Below are positions 23,961 to 33,500 of a stretch of 64,000 bases of DNA, in pieces. The translations under genes and the position numbers were made by a program. The stretch spans positions 1-64,000 of the forward strand of contig DAOPYA010000009.1 of the NCBI GenBank assembly GCA_035352635.1. The letters are read 5' to 3'. Within the stretch, counting starts at the first letter, position 1. The number at the start of each line of letters is the position of its first letter. The notes below the pieces were generated by a model that was not told where the DNA came from, did not search any database, and saw nothing but the letters and a program-made list of their open reading frames with translations. This stretch comes from Rifleibacterium sp035352635. GTDB taxonomy: Bacteria > Muiribacteriota > Ozemobacteria > Ozemobacterales > Ozemobacteraceae.

Positions 23961-25304
23961 ATGCAGATCAGCAGAACTCTGCCGATAAAGCGTTGGCGGC
24001 CTGGTAGCGGGCCGGCATTGCAGATCGCACTTGTGGCGATCACTTTTTTGCTGCTGTTGCCGGCTGTTCTGCCCGTTGGTGCGGCTGACGAATGGGATAC
24101 CTGGGGCGACAGCGGCGAAAAGACTGGTGAACCTGTAATAAAGCGCCCATTTATTTCGGGCTGGTGGAACTGGCAGTACAACGAATTTTCTTCGTTTGAT
24201 CAGGGTCGGGTCAACTTCGAAAAGGAGTTGGGCAACGGCAGTAAACTGCTCACCGGCCTCAGAATCAACTATTACACTGAAGATAACAACAAGAAATGGA
24301 AGGTTTTTCCGGGGGAAAACTATTACTTCTGCAAGGCCGGCGATCTTGATTTCAAGGCCGGCATGCTCATCGAGAACATTGGCAGCGGCGACAAGTTTTC
24401 GTTTGTCGACAAGCTCAATTCGCGCTATTTCCATAACGGGCTGGCCAATGATTATGACCGCGATAAAAAAGAGGTACCCGGCGTCAGGGCAACCTGGTAC
24501 ATTAACCGGCATTTCAAATTTTCGGGGCATTATCTGCCGTATTTTACCGCCAGTGAGTTCCCGACTATTTACAGTAAATGGGCTTATGCGATTCACAAGT
24601 CGCTTGCCAGCGAGCTTTTATTTAAGGGCGGGGTGTACAACGCCGCGAGTGATGCGAGCTTTGACCCTCAGTTTCACGTGGAACTCAGCTCTGTATACCC
24701 TAAGATCGAGATGCGGTTTCATTATCTCAGATTAAAAGAGCGTTTGCCGGTTATCAGTCAAGACAAGCCGGGAATTTTTAACGGCAGCTACCCCCTCGAC
24801 GAGACTTTTGCGGTGAATGGCAACCTGACCCTGAGCAAGGAACTGCTGTTGCGCTACGAGTTGGCCTGGAGTCGTGATCGCACCTGGACAACCTATGAAG
24901 AGGGGCATATCGGGCAAAAGTTTGTCAGCGATCATGTTGGCATGTTGTTTGGCACTGACCGCAACCTGCCGAATAACTTTTACGTTAATGTACAGGGCAT
25001 GGTGTCGCATGTTCCTGATTTTAAGGCAACCACGCCGTTTCAACTTAATGAAACCGAGTATCTCAGTTCGTTGCAGATGCGGCAGAATTTTCGCCAGGAT
25101 CGCCTGCAGATCGAATTAAACGTCTTGAAGAATTTTTCGTCGGGCGAGTATGTGCTGACGCCGAAAATTCAGATAATCAAGTCAGACTACCTGACTTTTA
25201 TGCTTGGTTATCAGATGAACGGCGAGGGTGCAGAAACTCTTGGCCCGGTAGGCCAATTTTCAGAGAACAACACCGCTGTTTTTGAGACCCGCGTTACTTT
25301 TTGA
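23961..25304 (+). CDS. Predicted outer-membrane porin-like barrel
   Basis: The frame opens at ATG 23898, but that codon lies inside the terminator hairpin, so I prefer ATG 23961. Its GGAGG is unusually close (one base), which leaves the start uncertain. The 447-residue product begins with a long basic n-region, a hydrophobic signal core and likely cleavage at VGAADEW. The mature part is a series of amphipathic strands (FKFSGHYLPYFTASEF, MRFHYLRLKERL, LTFMLGYQMNGEG) ending in FETRVTF with a terminal Phe, as in outer-membrane barrels. With the preceding LolA-like gene it could form an export or uptake route. The 3' end overlaps the convergent gene by 11 bases. Confidence 0.7.
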   Translation: MQISRTLPIKRWRPGSGPALQIALVAITFLLLLPAVLPVGAADEWDTWGDSGEKTGEPVIKRPFISGWWNWQYNEFSSFDQGRVNFEKELGNGSKLLTGLRINYYTEDNNKKWKVFPGENYYFCKAGDLDFKAGMLIENIGSGDKFSFVDKLNSRYFHNGLANDYDRDKKEVPGVRATWYINRHFKFSGHYLPYFTASEFPTIYSKWAYAIHKSLASELLFKGGVYNAASDASFDPQFHVELSSVYPKIEMRFHYLRLKERLPVISQDKPGIFNGSYPLDETFAVNGNLTLSKELLLRYELAWSRDRTWTTYEEGHIGQKFVSDHVGMLFGTDRNLPNNFYVNVQGMVSHVPDFKATTPFQLNETEYLSSLQMRQNFRQDRLQIELNVLKNFSSGEYVLTPKIQIIKSDYLTFMLGYQMNGEGAETLGPVGQFSENNTAVFETRVTF

Positions 25305-26625
25305 GAATGTTGGCGGGTCTGATGTAATAGTAGTTGTCAGAAATCGTTACCAGCGGGTTAATCGAGACCCATTTCTGGCGATAATTTTTCGAGCCGCCTT
25401 CAAAAGTAACGTAGATACCGTTGCCATCGTATTCAAGGTCTTCGGAACCGGCGGCGATATCGACCGTTTTGAGCCAGTTGACGCCGTCTGCCAGTTCCCA
25501 GGCGTCGGCGGTGAAGGTTTTTGACTGGCCAGCCGGTTTAAAAGATAATTTGGTGGCTGGTTTGCTGAGGGGTGAGTTGTAGAGGGCGAGTTTTGAATTG
25601 AGGGCGCCGTAAGAAATGCTGAGCGCGACGTATTTGCCGCAGACTGCCATGCCCTGCACCGATTCGCGGCAGAAGATCAGGCTGTCGGGCTTGAAAGCGG
25701 TGCGGCTTTTGTCGCCTTCAGTGAAGGTGTATTTGCGGGTGGCGGTTGGCAGGCCATCGGCATCGACCTTATAACCGGCGATCCAGGTTTTTCGGGAGAA
25801 CGGATTAGTGGTGTGGTGGGCAATCGGCGCGAAATCTTTGTTTGAAGACTTGACGAAATCACCGACCCAGATGTGGGTGCCGTCAAAGCTGACAAAGCTG
25901 GCTTTGCTGTCTACTTCGAAAGTTTCGGCAGCGGTGAGGTCGAGAGTCGGTATCTGCAAGCTTTTTGGAATGCCGGTCAGACTGGCAGGGGCTTTGGCCG
26001 TTTTGTCGTTGATAAAATCAAGGATTTCCTGCAGACGGAACCCGTAAATCTTGTAGCCTGACGCTACCCAGACGTATTTGCCGGCCACTGCCACCCCGCC
26101 GGCATGGCCGGTGTATGGGCTGTTATTGCTCTGATAGAGTGCAAAGCGGCGCAGTGGTTTGCCGGTGTAGCGGTTTACAACCACAAGTTGCGAGGGGTGA
26201 TCGGTGTAATCGGGTTCACAATAATATGAAAGCAGAATATTCTGGTAATCACTGGCCTTGCTCTGCAGTGATGCAGGGTTGATGACCCTGTTCGGCAGCC
26301 AGGCGACTCCCTGGCAGACGAATTCGCGGCTTTCATGGCCCGGAATCAGGGCATTACTGCTGACAAATGCTGGTGGGGTATCTTTGGTGACCGCTTTATT
26401 GATTGTCGAGGTCAGGCTCTGGTAAGTGCTCTTAACTTTTTTTACGAAGCGATCCCAGAGGCTGGGTTTTTCTTTAGTGCTTTCGGTCTGCATCGCTGAC
26501 TGGGATGCGGATTTTGATATGCTGACCGGCTGACCAGAGAATGGTGTTTGGGCCACCAATGCAGTGTTCACGCCGCAAATCACAATAAAGGCGAGAGCCA
26601 GACGGCTAAGTTTTGCAGTTTTCAT
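25294..26625 (-). CDS. Secreted protein with propeller-like repeats
   Basis: From ATG 26625 (GGAG upstream in ACGGAGAC) the product is 443 residues with a signal peptide (MKTAKLSRLALAFIVICGVNTALVA). After a Ser/Thr/Lys-rich stretch come repeated short blocks such as VAVAGKYVWVASGYKIYGF, VSFDGTHIWVGDFVKSS, MAVCGKYVALSISYGAL and DLEYDGNGIYVTFEGG, each with a GxxVWVA-type strand, so a beta-propeller is likely. No enzyme motif is seen. The upstream extension to 26883 overlaps the divergent cytochrome gene and is rejected. Function unknown; probably periplasmic or surface-bound. Confidence 0.7.
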   Translation of the reverse strand: MKTAKLSRLALAFIVICGVNTALVAQTPFSGQPVSISKSASQSAMQTESTKEKPSLWDRFVKKVKSTYQSLTSTINKAVTKDTPPAFVSSNALIPGHESREFVCQGVAWLPNRVINPASLQSKASDYQNILLSYYCEPDYTDHPSQLVVVNRYTGKPLRRFALYQSNNSPYTGHAGGVAVAGKYVWVASGYKIYGFRLQEILDFINDKTAKAPASLTGIPKSLQIPTLDLTAAETFEVDSKASFVSFDGTHIWVGDFVKSSNKDFAPIAHHTTNPFSRKTWIAGYKVDADGLPTATRKYTFTEGDKSRTAFKPDSLIFCRESVQGMAVCGKYVALSISYGALNSKLALYNSPLSKPATKLSFKPAGQSKTFTADAWELADGVNWLKTVDIAAGSEDLEYDGNGIYVTFEGGSKNYRQKWVSINPLVTISDNYYYIRPANILKK

Positions 26626-26722
26626 CTTTTTTGTCTCCGTGAGTGGCCGGAATCGGGTCAAGAGAAATGCTCTTAGAGTATAATACCATCGGGATGGCAC
26701 AAATGTTTTAAGAAATTTGCAA

Positions 26723-26752
26723 TTGAGCTGGCGTGGCAAAATATTGTATGAT
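26723..26752 (+). promoter_or_regulatory. Promoter of the decaheme cytochrome gene
   Basis: TTGAGC (26723-26728) and TATGAT (26747-26752) are spaced 18 bases apart, 27 bases before the TTG start codon. Confidence 0.5.
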
Positions 26753-26779
26753 GCGGTCAAATCATAGTGGAGCAACTCT

Positions 26780-27601
26780 TTGCGGATATTTCGAGCGCTT
26801 CTGGTTCTCTGGTGCTTTTCTTTTGCCTGTTTTATAGGGGCGTCCGGCTTCAAAACGCAGGCCAACCTGCGTTTTTCGCACAAGACCCACGAAAAAAATT
26901 CAGTTCAGTGTACAGTCTGCCACGTTAACCGTGAAGGCGGCGTGGCGGTTATGCCGGCAGTCGCACCAGGTTGGCAGCCGTTGCGGCCGACGGGAATCGT
27001 AGCCTCAGATGTGGGCGGTATTTTCAGGCAAAATCAGGAAGTCAGCGATACCTTTGGGCGCCCTGGCGAAAAGCGCTGCCTGGAATGTCATTTTAAAACC
27101 CGCGAAAAAAGCGATTGCGGGTTGTGTCACCTCGAAAAACCCGGCGAAACGATTCGTAAGCGGCAACGACTGGGAACCGGTTTCTTTTTTTCCCATAAAC
27201 GGCATGAAAAGGTTGAATGCAGTCGCTGCCACCCCGGCATCACCGTCTGGGAAACCCTCGACGGCCACATGATCAAAGCACAGATGGCCGACTGCCTGGC
27301 TTGCCACAACGGCAAGGATGCGGTCAAAAATTGTCTGGTCTGCCACAAACCTACGCCGCGCCCCGCTGATCATACCCGTAATTACGAGAAGAAGCATGGC
27401 ATGGCGTATCGCACTGACCCGCAGCGATGCCGAATGTGTCACGAAGATTCATCATGCCTCGACTGCCATTCGCGCAAGCCAAAAGATCATACCCTGGCCT
27501 GGGTGCGTTACCGGCACGGGCTGGCAGCCAAAACCAACCCGCAGAAGTGCCAGGCTTGTCACTCTGATCCGTGGGTCTGTCGGCGCTGTCACGACTGGTA
27601 A
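26780..27601 (+). CDS. Decaheme c-type cytochrome
   Basis: The TTG at 26780 follows GGAG by a good distance and starts a signal peptide (MRIFRALLVLWCFSFACFIGAS). In 273 residues there are ten CxxCH heme-binding motifs: CTVCH, CLECH, CGLCH, CSRCH, CLACH, CLVCH, CRMCH, CLDCH, CQACH and CRRCH. The repeats FSHKTHEKN and FSHKRHEKVEC resemble class III cytochrome c3 units, where the upstream His gives the second axial ligand. It would act in the periplasm as an electron-transfer wire. No quinone oxidase, porin-cytochrome or terminal reductase genes are next to it, so the partner is unknown. The last heme motif is almost at the C-terminus. Confidence 0.92.
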   Translation: MRIFRALLVLWCFSFACFIGASGFKTQANLRFSHKTHEKNSVQCTVCHVNREGGVAVMPAVAPGWQPLRPTGIVASDVGGIFRQNQEVSDTFGRPGEKRCLECHFKTREKSDCGLCHLEKPGETIRKRQRLGTGFFFSHKRHEKVECSRCHPGITVWETLDGHMIKAQMADCLACHNGKDAVKNCLVCHKPTPRPADHTRNYEKKHGMAYRTDPQRCRMCHEDSSCLDCHSRKPKDHTLAWVRYRHGLAAKTNPQKCQACHSDPWVCRRCHDW

Positions 27602-27674
27602 GCGCGGCGGTTCACAAGTCGCGAAAATGTAGTATTATGGTTCAACGGATTTTTTGAGCACAGGGAGGCAACCG

Positions 27675-28997
27675 ATGGACGGCCTTAACAGAATCATGTT
27701 GCAGGATCTGGTCGAAAAGGTTAATGAGCTTTGCGATAATTCTTATGAAGCTTGTCTTCAGCTGCTGACCCGTCTGATTGCCTGCAAATCGCTGAGTGGC
27801 AACGAGGCTGAATGTGCTGAAGTGCTCGTCAGCTTTTTCAACAACCGCAATATGCCATGTCTGGTTGATTCCAGGGGTAGTGTGCTCGCTGTCTCTCTGC
27901 CAAGAAGTTTCAATGCCGAGCCCCCGATTGACATGGCTAAAGATGGCGGCGCCTGGCTCTTGTCACAGCTTGACAAAGCCCGCGACCAGGGTCTGAAAAT
28001 TCTTGCCTTCAATGCCCATCTTGATGTGGTGGGGGCTGATAACCGTGACGAATGGCGCGATGATCCATTCAAAGCCATCAGAAAGTTCGGCCGCATTTTC
28101 GGCCGGGGTGCCTGCGACATGAAGGGTGCTCTGGCGGCCATGTCATTTGCCATCGCGATCTCTCATGATCTTGATCGTTCGTTTGGCCGGCAATGTGTGC
28201 TGCTTGGCTGTTTCTGCACCGAAGAAGAAGTGGCTGAGGGCCTGGCTTTTAAAGAATTGTGTGAAGAATTCAGTCTTAAACCAGATATGGTTCTGCTGGG
28301 CGAACCTTCAAAAATGCAGATTGCCAGAGGGCAGCGCGGCAAGCTTGAGATGCTCGTCGAAACAACCGGCACCTGCGCTCACACTTCGGTTCCTGAAACC
28401 GGAGAAAACGCGGCCTACAAGCTGGCAAAGGCTCTGCTGGCCATTGAAAACTTTGACGCTGAAGAGCGCTTTAAACACGGTCTTGAAGCTGAAAACATAC
28501 TCAAAAGAACCACCATGGTGGCTGCCATGATCGAAAGCTGGCCGAAGAGCAAAAGCTTCGTGCCTAATCATGCCCGGGCGCATGTTACGGCACGCCTGGC
28601 CCTCGATGAAACCCTGGTCACGGTTGGTAAGCGCCTGATTGCCGACGAAAACTGGCCCGATGCCACCATCAGACCGATCATTTATGACGGAAAATCATAT
28701 AAGGGCCGATCCAGCGAATGGAAGTCAGAGCATCCGGCCTGGGAAACCTCAGCCGATCACCCGTTCTTTCATCGGCTTTCTGGTGCTTTTAAAGAGCTTT
28801 TTGATAACGAACCGGTCGATAAGATATGGCCCTTTTCAACCGATGGGGTTTACAGCGCCGGCATGGCAGGCATTCCAACCCTTGGTATCGGCCCCGGTAA
28901 CGAAGAAGTCGCGCACAAAAACGACGAATGGGTCGCTGAAGAAGAGCTAAAAAATGCGCTTAAACTCTATACTTTTCTGGCTTTTTATAAACCCTGA
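27675..28997 (+). CDS. M20-family metallohydrolase
   Basis: The start at ATG 27675 has GGGAGG seven bases upstream. The 440-residue protein shows the M20 zinc-site series: FNAHLDVVGADNRDEW, GRGACDMKGALAAM, FCTEEEVAEG, and late STDGVYSAGMAGIPTLGIGPGNEEVAHKNDEW with the last His ligand. M20 enzymes cut amides such as N-acetylornithine, N-succinyl-diaminopimelate or dipeptides. The STDG...GIPTLGIGPG...AH pattern is nearest to the YgeY/ArgE/DapE branch; the substrate cannot be fixed. It is cytoplasmic, with no signal peptide. Confidence 0.88.
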   Translation: MDGLNRIMLQDLVEKVNELCDNSYEACLQLLTRLIACKSLSGNEAECAEVLVSFFNNRNMPCLVDSRGSVLAVSLPRSFNAEPPIDMAKDGGAWLLSQLDKARDQGLKILAFNAHLDVVGADNRDEWRDDPFKAIRKFGRIFGRGACDMKGALAAMSFAIAISHDLDRSFGRQCVLLGCFCTEEEVAEGLAFKELCEEFSLKPDMVLLGEPSKMQIARGQRGKLEMLVETTGTCAHTSVPETGENAAYKLAKALLAIENFDAEERFKHGLEAENILKRTTMVAAMIESWPKSKSFVPNHARAHVTARLALDETLVTVGKRLIADENWPDATIRPIIYDGKSYKGRSSEWKSEHPAWETSADHPFFHRLSGAFKELFDNEPVDKIWPFSTDGVYSAGMAGIPTLGIGPGNEEVAHKNDEWVAEEELKNALKLYTFLAFYKP

Positions 28998-29043
28998 ACC
29001 GGTTATCGGCCGTCGAAGAGCGAAGAGAGATGGGTGCTAAAAG

Positions 29044-30318
29044 CTACTCGAGGTTACCCAGCTGGCTGAGAAAGGCGCGATATTCACGGCGTGATGCTTC
29101 TTGAGCTTCGATACGAACCAGGTTGATCGCCTCGTGGTTCTTTTTGACCAGTTCGACTATTTCGGCGTCGAGCTTGATGTTGATGCCCATTTTTTCGAGC
29201 ACGATGATCGTCTGTTCGTTTGACATGCCCTGGCGATAGGGGCGATCTTCGGTCAGGGCCGTAAAAACATCAGCTACGGCCAGCAACCTTGACCCCAGCG
29301 GCAGGTCTTTGCGTTTCAGCCTGAACGGGTAGCCGGTGCCATCGAGGCGCTCGTGGTGATAAGAGCCATATTTATTGATTGCTGCGAGATCTTCGATGGG
29401 CTCAAGGGCGCGAAAAGTATAGAAAGTGTGGCCGCGCATCAGATTGAATTCGTCGGTGGTCAGCTTGCCAGGTTTTTCGAGAATTTCGGCTGGAATGGCG
29501 AGTTTGCCAAGATCGTGCAGATAGCCGGCAACTTTAAGTTCAAAGCATTCATGCTCGTTGAGGCCGGCAAGAAAACCCAGATGCTCGGCGGTGGCCGAGA
29601 CGCCACTTGAATGAGTGGCTGTAAAAGGGCTTCTGAAGTCGATCATTCTTCTGATCAGGCTCGAAAAAGACAGAAGTTCGCGCTTGTTCATGTGAATGGT
29701 TTCGAGGCGCACCGACTGTTCAAGCTGTTTGCTGATCAGGGGCGACACCAGATCGAGCCAGAAATATTCCTTTTCGGCCAGTTCATAAAAGGCCTCAAGA
29801 AGGCGCGGTTCAAACAGCGTGTCGCCGGTTTCACGAATCTTGTTTTTAATTTCTTCGATCTGGCCGAGAATACCGCGCTCATGCCTGACGAGCAGGGCGA
29901 TATGATCTGCTAGAACCAGTATCCGGCTGCCCAGAGGCACGGGCAGGCCATTGCAGAAACGGCCCTGGCCGCCTGCCCACGGGGTGTGATGAAACCTGAT
30001 CAGCTCTGCGGCCTTCTGCATTGGCTCAAAGATATTGATCAGCTGGTAACCCATTTCAGCGTGCGCCTGACCGTTGGCGTATTCGAACTTCATGGTTTCC
30101 ATGCGTTCAGCAAGCGAAATCGCTCCGACGTCGTGCAGAATGCCGGCGCAGACGATTTCGTTCTGTTCAACGACTGGCAGTTCAAGGGCGTCGGCAATGC
30201 GCAGTGCGATCAGGGCCACCTGTTTGTGGTGATCGTTGAGAACTGGGCTGATCCAGTCAAGGATATCTGACAGGCAGTTCAGAAAATCGAAAAGTCTGAT
30301 GCGGTATTGTGGTTTCAT
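29044..30318 (-). CDS. Double HD-domain protein with HD-GYP-type C-terminal domain
   Basis: This 424-residue protein has two HD phosphohydrolase domains. The first (residues ~30-130) shows HHKQVALIALRIA, GILHDVGAIS and RFHHTPWAGGQG. The second (residues ~235-385) shows THSSGVSATAEHLGFLAGL, VAGYLHDLGKLAIP, LEKPGKLT and HHERLDGTGYPF, and has the HD-GYP layout that degrades cyclic di-GMP in known members (here DGTGYP stands at the GYP position). No sensor or receiver domain is fused. It is probably cytoplasmic, and could link c-di-GMP to pili or to the large surface protein encoded beside it. Confidence 0.88.
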   Translation of the reverse strand: MKPQYRIRLFDFLNCLSDILDWISPVLNDHHKQVALIALRIADALELPVVEQNEIVCAGILHDVGAISLAERMETMKFEYANGQAHAEMGYQLINIFEPMQKAAELIRFHHTPWAGGQGRFCNGLPVPLGSRILVLADHIALLVRHERGILGQIEEIKNKIRETGDTLFEPRLLEAFYELAEKEYFWLDLVSPLISKQLEQSVRLETIHMNKRELLSFSSLIRRMIDFRSPFTATHSSGVSATAEHLGFLAGLNEHECFELKVAGYLHDLGKLAIPAEILEKPGKLTTDEFNLMRGHTFYTFRALEPIEDLAAINKYGSYHHERLDGTGYPFRLKRKDLPLGSRLLAVADVFTALTEDRPYRQGMSNEQTIIVLEKMGINIKLDAEIVELVKKNHEAINLVRIEAQEASRREYRAFLSQLGNLE

Positions 30319-30534
30319 AATGTGCTTGTTAGAGCATATTATAAACGTATCTCTGCAAAATTCATAGCGACAAGCTGCAATGAAAGTAAGCGCTCAAAGA
30401 AACCTTTCTTGAAAGATTAGATTTCAGTTCGGGCAGTTTTTCAAACAGCATACATAAACCAGAATGGTTCGAGGCCGCTGACTTTGGCTGTTTAAAGTCT
30501 GCTCTAAATTGTTGCTGAGGCGGTCTACAGAAGT
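30319..30534. other. Intergenic spacer between HD-GYP gene and giant gene
   Basis: These 216 bases hold no open gene or tRNA-like structure. TATAAT on the minus strand near 30337-30342 could be the -10 of the HD-GYP gene, without a matching -35. No clear terminator follows the giant gene's stop. Confidence 0.35.
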
Positions 30535-33500
30535 TCACCATTCAAAATACGCATTTTCACCTGAAACAGAGCGGCTGGTATTCGGTGTAAATATCTGAAT
30601 GCCAGAACCAGAATAGGCAGTTGGTGCTGTCTGATCGGCAAAAAAGGCTTTTTCCAGCTGAATGCCGTCGAAATAGGTGGTCGCAGAAGCGGTGTAATAA
30701 GCAGGAGAAGAATTCTGCAGCTGAATGATAGTCTCACTCGCCAGATTCTGATCGAACTGGTAGTCAAATGCCAGATATACCCGGTACCAGGTCTGATGAT
30801 CGAGGTTTTCAATCGATGAATCGAGTATCATTTCGCTTTTGCCCGCGTATGCTACAGGCCCAATTGGCACAAGGGTTCCGTCTGATGCTATCTGAGCGCC
30901 AAATGATGACTTCGGCTCGCCATTTGCATCGATCAGAGTAAACTTTAATTCGGCAGAACCTGTGCCCGGGCTGATAAAAGCCGAAAGTAAATATTTTGAA
31001 GGCAACGCAAAGGTCGCAGTAGCAATCTTCTGATAAATCGAATCTTTGAGATTAAAGCCGGTTGAGACCTTGAACTCGACGAAATCGCCGGCAAGCGGTA
31101 TGTCTTCGGGCACAACCGAGTATCTTACAGTTGCCGCAACCTGATCGTCATAGTCGACCTGCCCCGGCACAATTACCTCTGAGGTATTGAGAAATTCGAG
31201 ATGCGTGTTGGGGAGGGCATTGAACGAAGAAAGACTCAGAGGGTCGACATTCTCGACAAGTATGCTCGGGTAAGATGCCAGCAGCGGCCACGGATTGCCA
31301 AAGTTGTCAACCGCCCGGACTCTGAGATTGAAGGGTTTGCCCTTGTAGACGGTGCTGCCGTCTGCCGGCGCAAGAATTTCGAAAGAATCGAATTTCGGCT
31401 CTTTTTTAAACCTGAGGTCTGTTGCCGTGTCTGAGAGGCCAAATGCGACGCTTGTCGCATCGATATCGAGCAGAGTGGGGCTTTGAGCCGTAGAATAGGT
31501 CACTTTCAGATAAAATTCCTGACTGCCCAGACTGTCAGCTTCGAAAAACTGCGTCACCAGAGCCGGCATAATAGCCGCATCAGCAGCCAGTGAGCCGGTG
31601 CCGGGCGTGACAGCAAAATCTATGTCACCCGTAAAATTGGCAACCGGGTAACCATTCACATCTTTAATCGTAACCCTGACCTTGAGCCAGCTGTTCCAGA
31701 AAAAATCGGCTGCGGCATCAGGCAGTGGCTGTAACACCAGTTTTACCGGTGGGCCAAACACCTTGACCGGGCCACCGATGTCACGCATGCCGGTAACATT
31801 GTCGATCGCGCTGATAAAGATTTCCTGGCTCTTGTTGTAGGTCTGGTTGAGAACCTTCGCCTCGCCGTCGATAAAATCCTCCGGGTTGATGAACTGCACC
31901 CCGAGATAGCCGGTAGATGTGGCATTCAGCTTCAGCTGAATCGGGCCATCAGGAATAAAGTCGGTCTTAACCTGCCCGTCTGCTGTAACACCAGCGACCG
32001 ACATGACAAAATTAGCGTTCAATGGGGCGTAATCCGGCACGGTGATCCGCAATGCCGAAGCTGCGCCAGGCTTCACCAGCAGTGGGCTGAAAGCCCCCCC
32101 AAAACCGCCAGAATTCACACTGACCGTATATGTTCCAGGTATGGCAATCTGGGCCGTGGTCGTGGCGTAAACACCATCAACAAAACCGGCAGCAGCTATT
32201 GTTGCCGGTATAATATCAGAATTGAAGCCAAGCGTCGCCAGTGCGCTCAGAGCAGCGTCGGTTGCCGCCCAGGTTTTAACTACGGCACCCGAAGCGTCAA
32301 CAACCTTAACAAGCATGGGAAATGGCTTTCCGGCCTGCTGCGGCGAGAAGGTTTCGATGGCAAGCCCGGCAACTGCCAAAGCGCTGGTTCGGTGCAGGCT
32401 GACAACCGCCGAACCGGAGGCATCAGGAAAGGTATTGGAAATAATTCTGAACCCGAAGTCACCCGGGCTGGCGCCGGCATCGGGCCGGTTCGCAGCCAGC
32501 CAGGTGTAGCTTTTCGCTTCTTCCCAAGCCACGGCAGGAGCAGCCGGGGTCAGCGTAACATCTGTCAGGGGGCCAAGGCTCCATGACAGGCGTTGCGAAG
32601 TGACGTTGCCGGTAAAATTCAGCTTTTCCTGGTCATAGATATCTATGGCCGTCAACTGAGCCGGGAATGGAGTTTCATCGGTCTGGTGCGTATTTACTGC
32701 AATATTGAACCGGTGCAGTGGCCCAAAAAACTGCAGCGTACCGGAAAACCCGGAACGGTCGAGAATGTTATCGGTGGCGGTAATTCTGATTTTACCCGGC
32801 TGATCGTAATAAACGGCAGAAAGGGTTGCCACACCATCGACAAAAACGACTGTCGAAGATGAAAGTGAACCGGGGCCATTTTCGGAAAGCTGAACAATGC
32901 CGCTGTAGTCGGTTTTGACGTTGCCGATTGTGTCGTAAGCTTTTAAAAACAGAGGAAACGAAGCGTTTACCGTCTGATAATAATTGTTTGCAAAGGGTTC
33001 AACCGTTGAGGTACCGGGCACGACAGCGAAGTGCGAGAGGTTAGTTGGCTTAAAAGTCACCGTCAGCGAGCCAACCTTTCCTGGTATCACCTTGTCGGTT
33101 GCCCAGAGAGTGATGTCTCCGGCAACCCAGTTACGGGCGTAAAGTTCTTTAACGCCATTCGTAAAACCAGACGCCTGAATCGGTGCCATTGGTGGATCAA
33201 CCAGCTGGCCGAGATCATCTCTGGCTTCGAGAAAAACGCCGGTACCGTTATAGTTGGTATAAACTGCGCCATCGAGGCCAACCGCTTTTATAACCAGTTT
33301 AAATGAATCCCCGGCGGTTGGCTCGGGCGGGTAGGTCTCCAGGTCAAAACGGGCAAAGTCAGACGCGGGCGGTAGCAACGTGATATCTTTGTCGCCGGCA
33401 ACCACACCAAAAGCAGCAGTAATTTTTTTGGTTTCAGGCATGGCTCCGCTGTATTTCAGCTCCACCGACGGTATCAGCAGCTGTCCTTGTGAAAAGCCGC

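Noticed and set aside
12389..25304. Ordinary mevalonate pathway operon
   Set aside because: No HMG-CoA synthase, mevalonate kinase, phosphomevalonate kinase or IPP isomerase genes are present, and the HMGR is fused to a ligase and carrier.
26626..26883. N-terminal extension of the secreted propeller-like protein
   Set aside because: It overlaps the cytochrome gene and its promoter; ATG 26625 has a ribosome binding site and a signal peptide.
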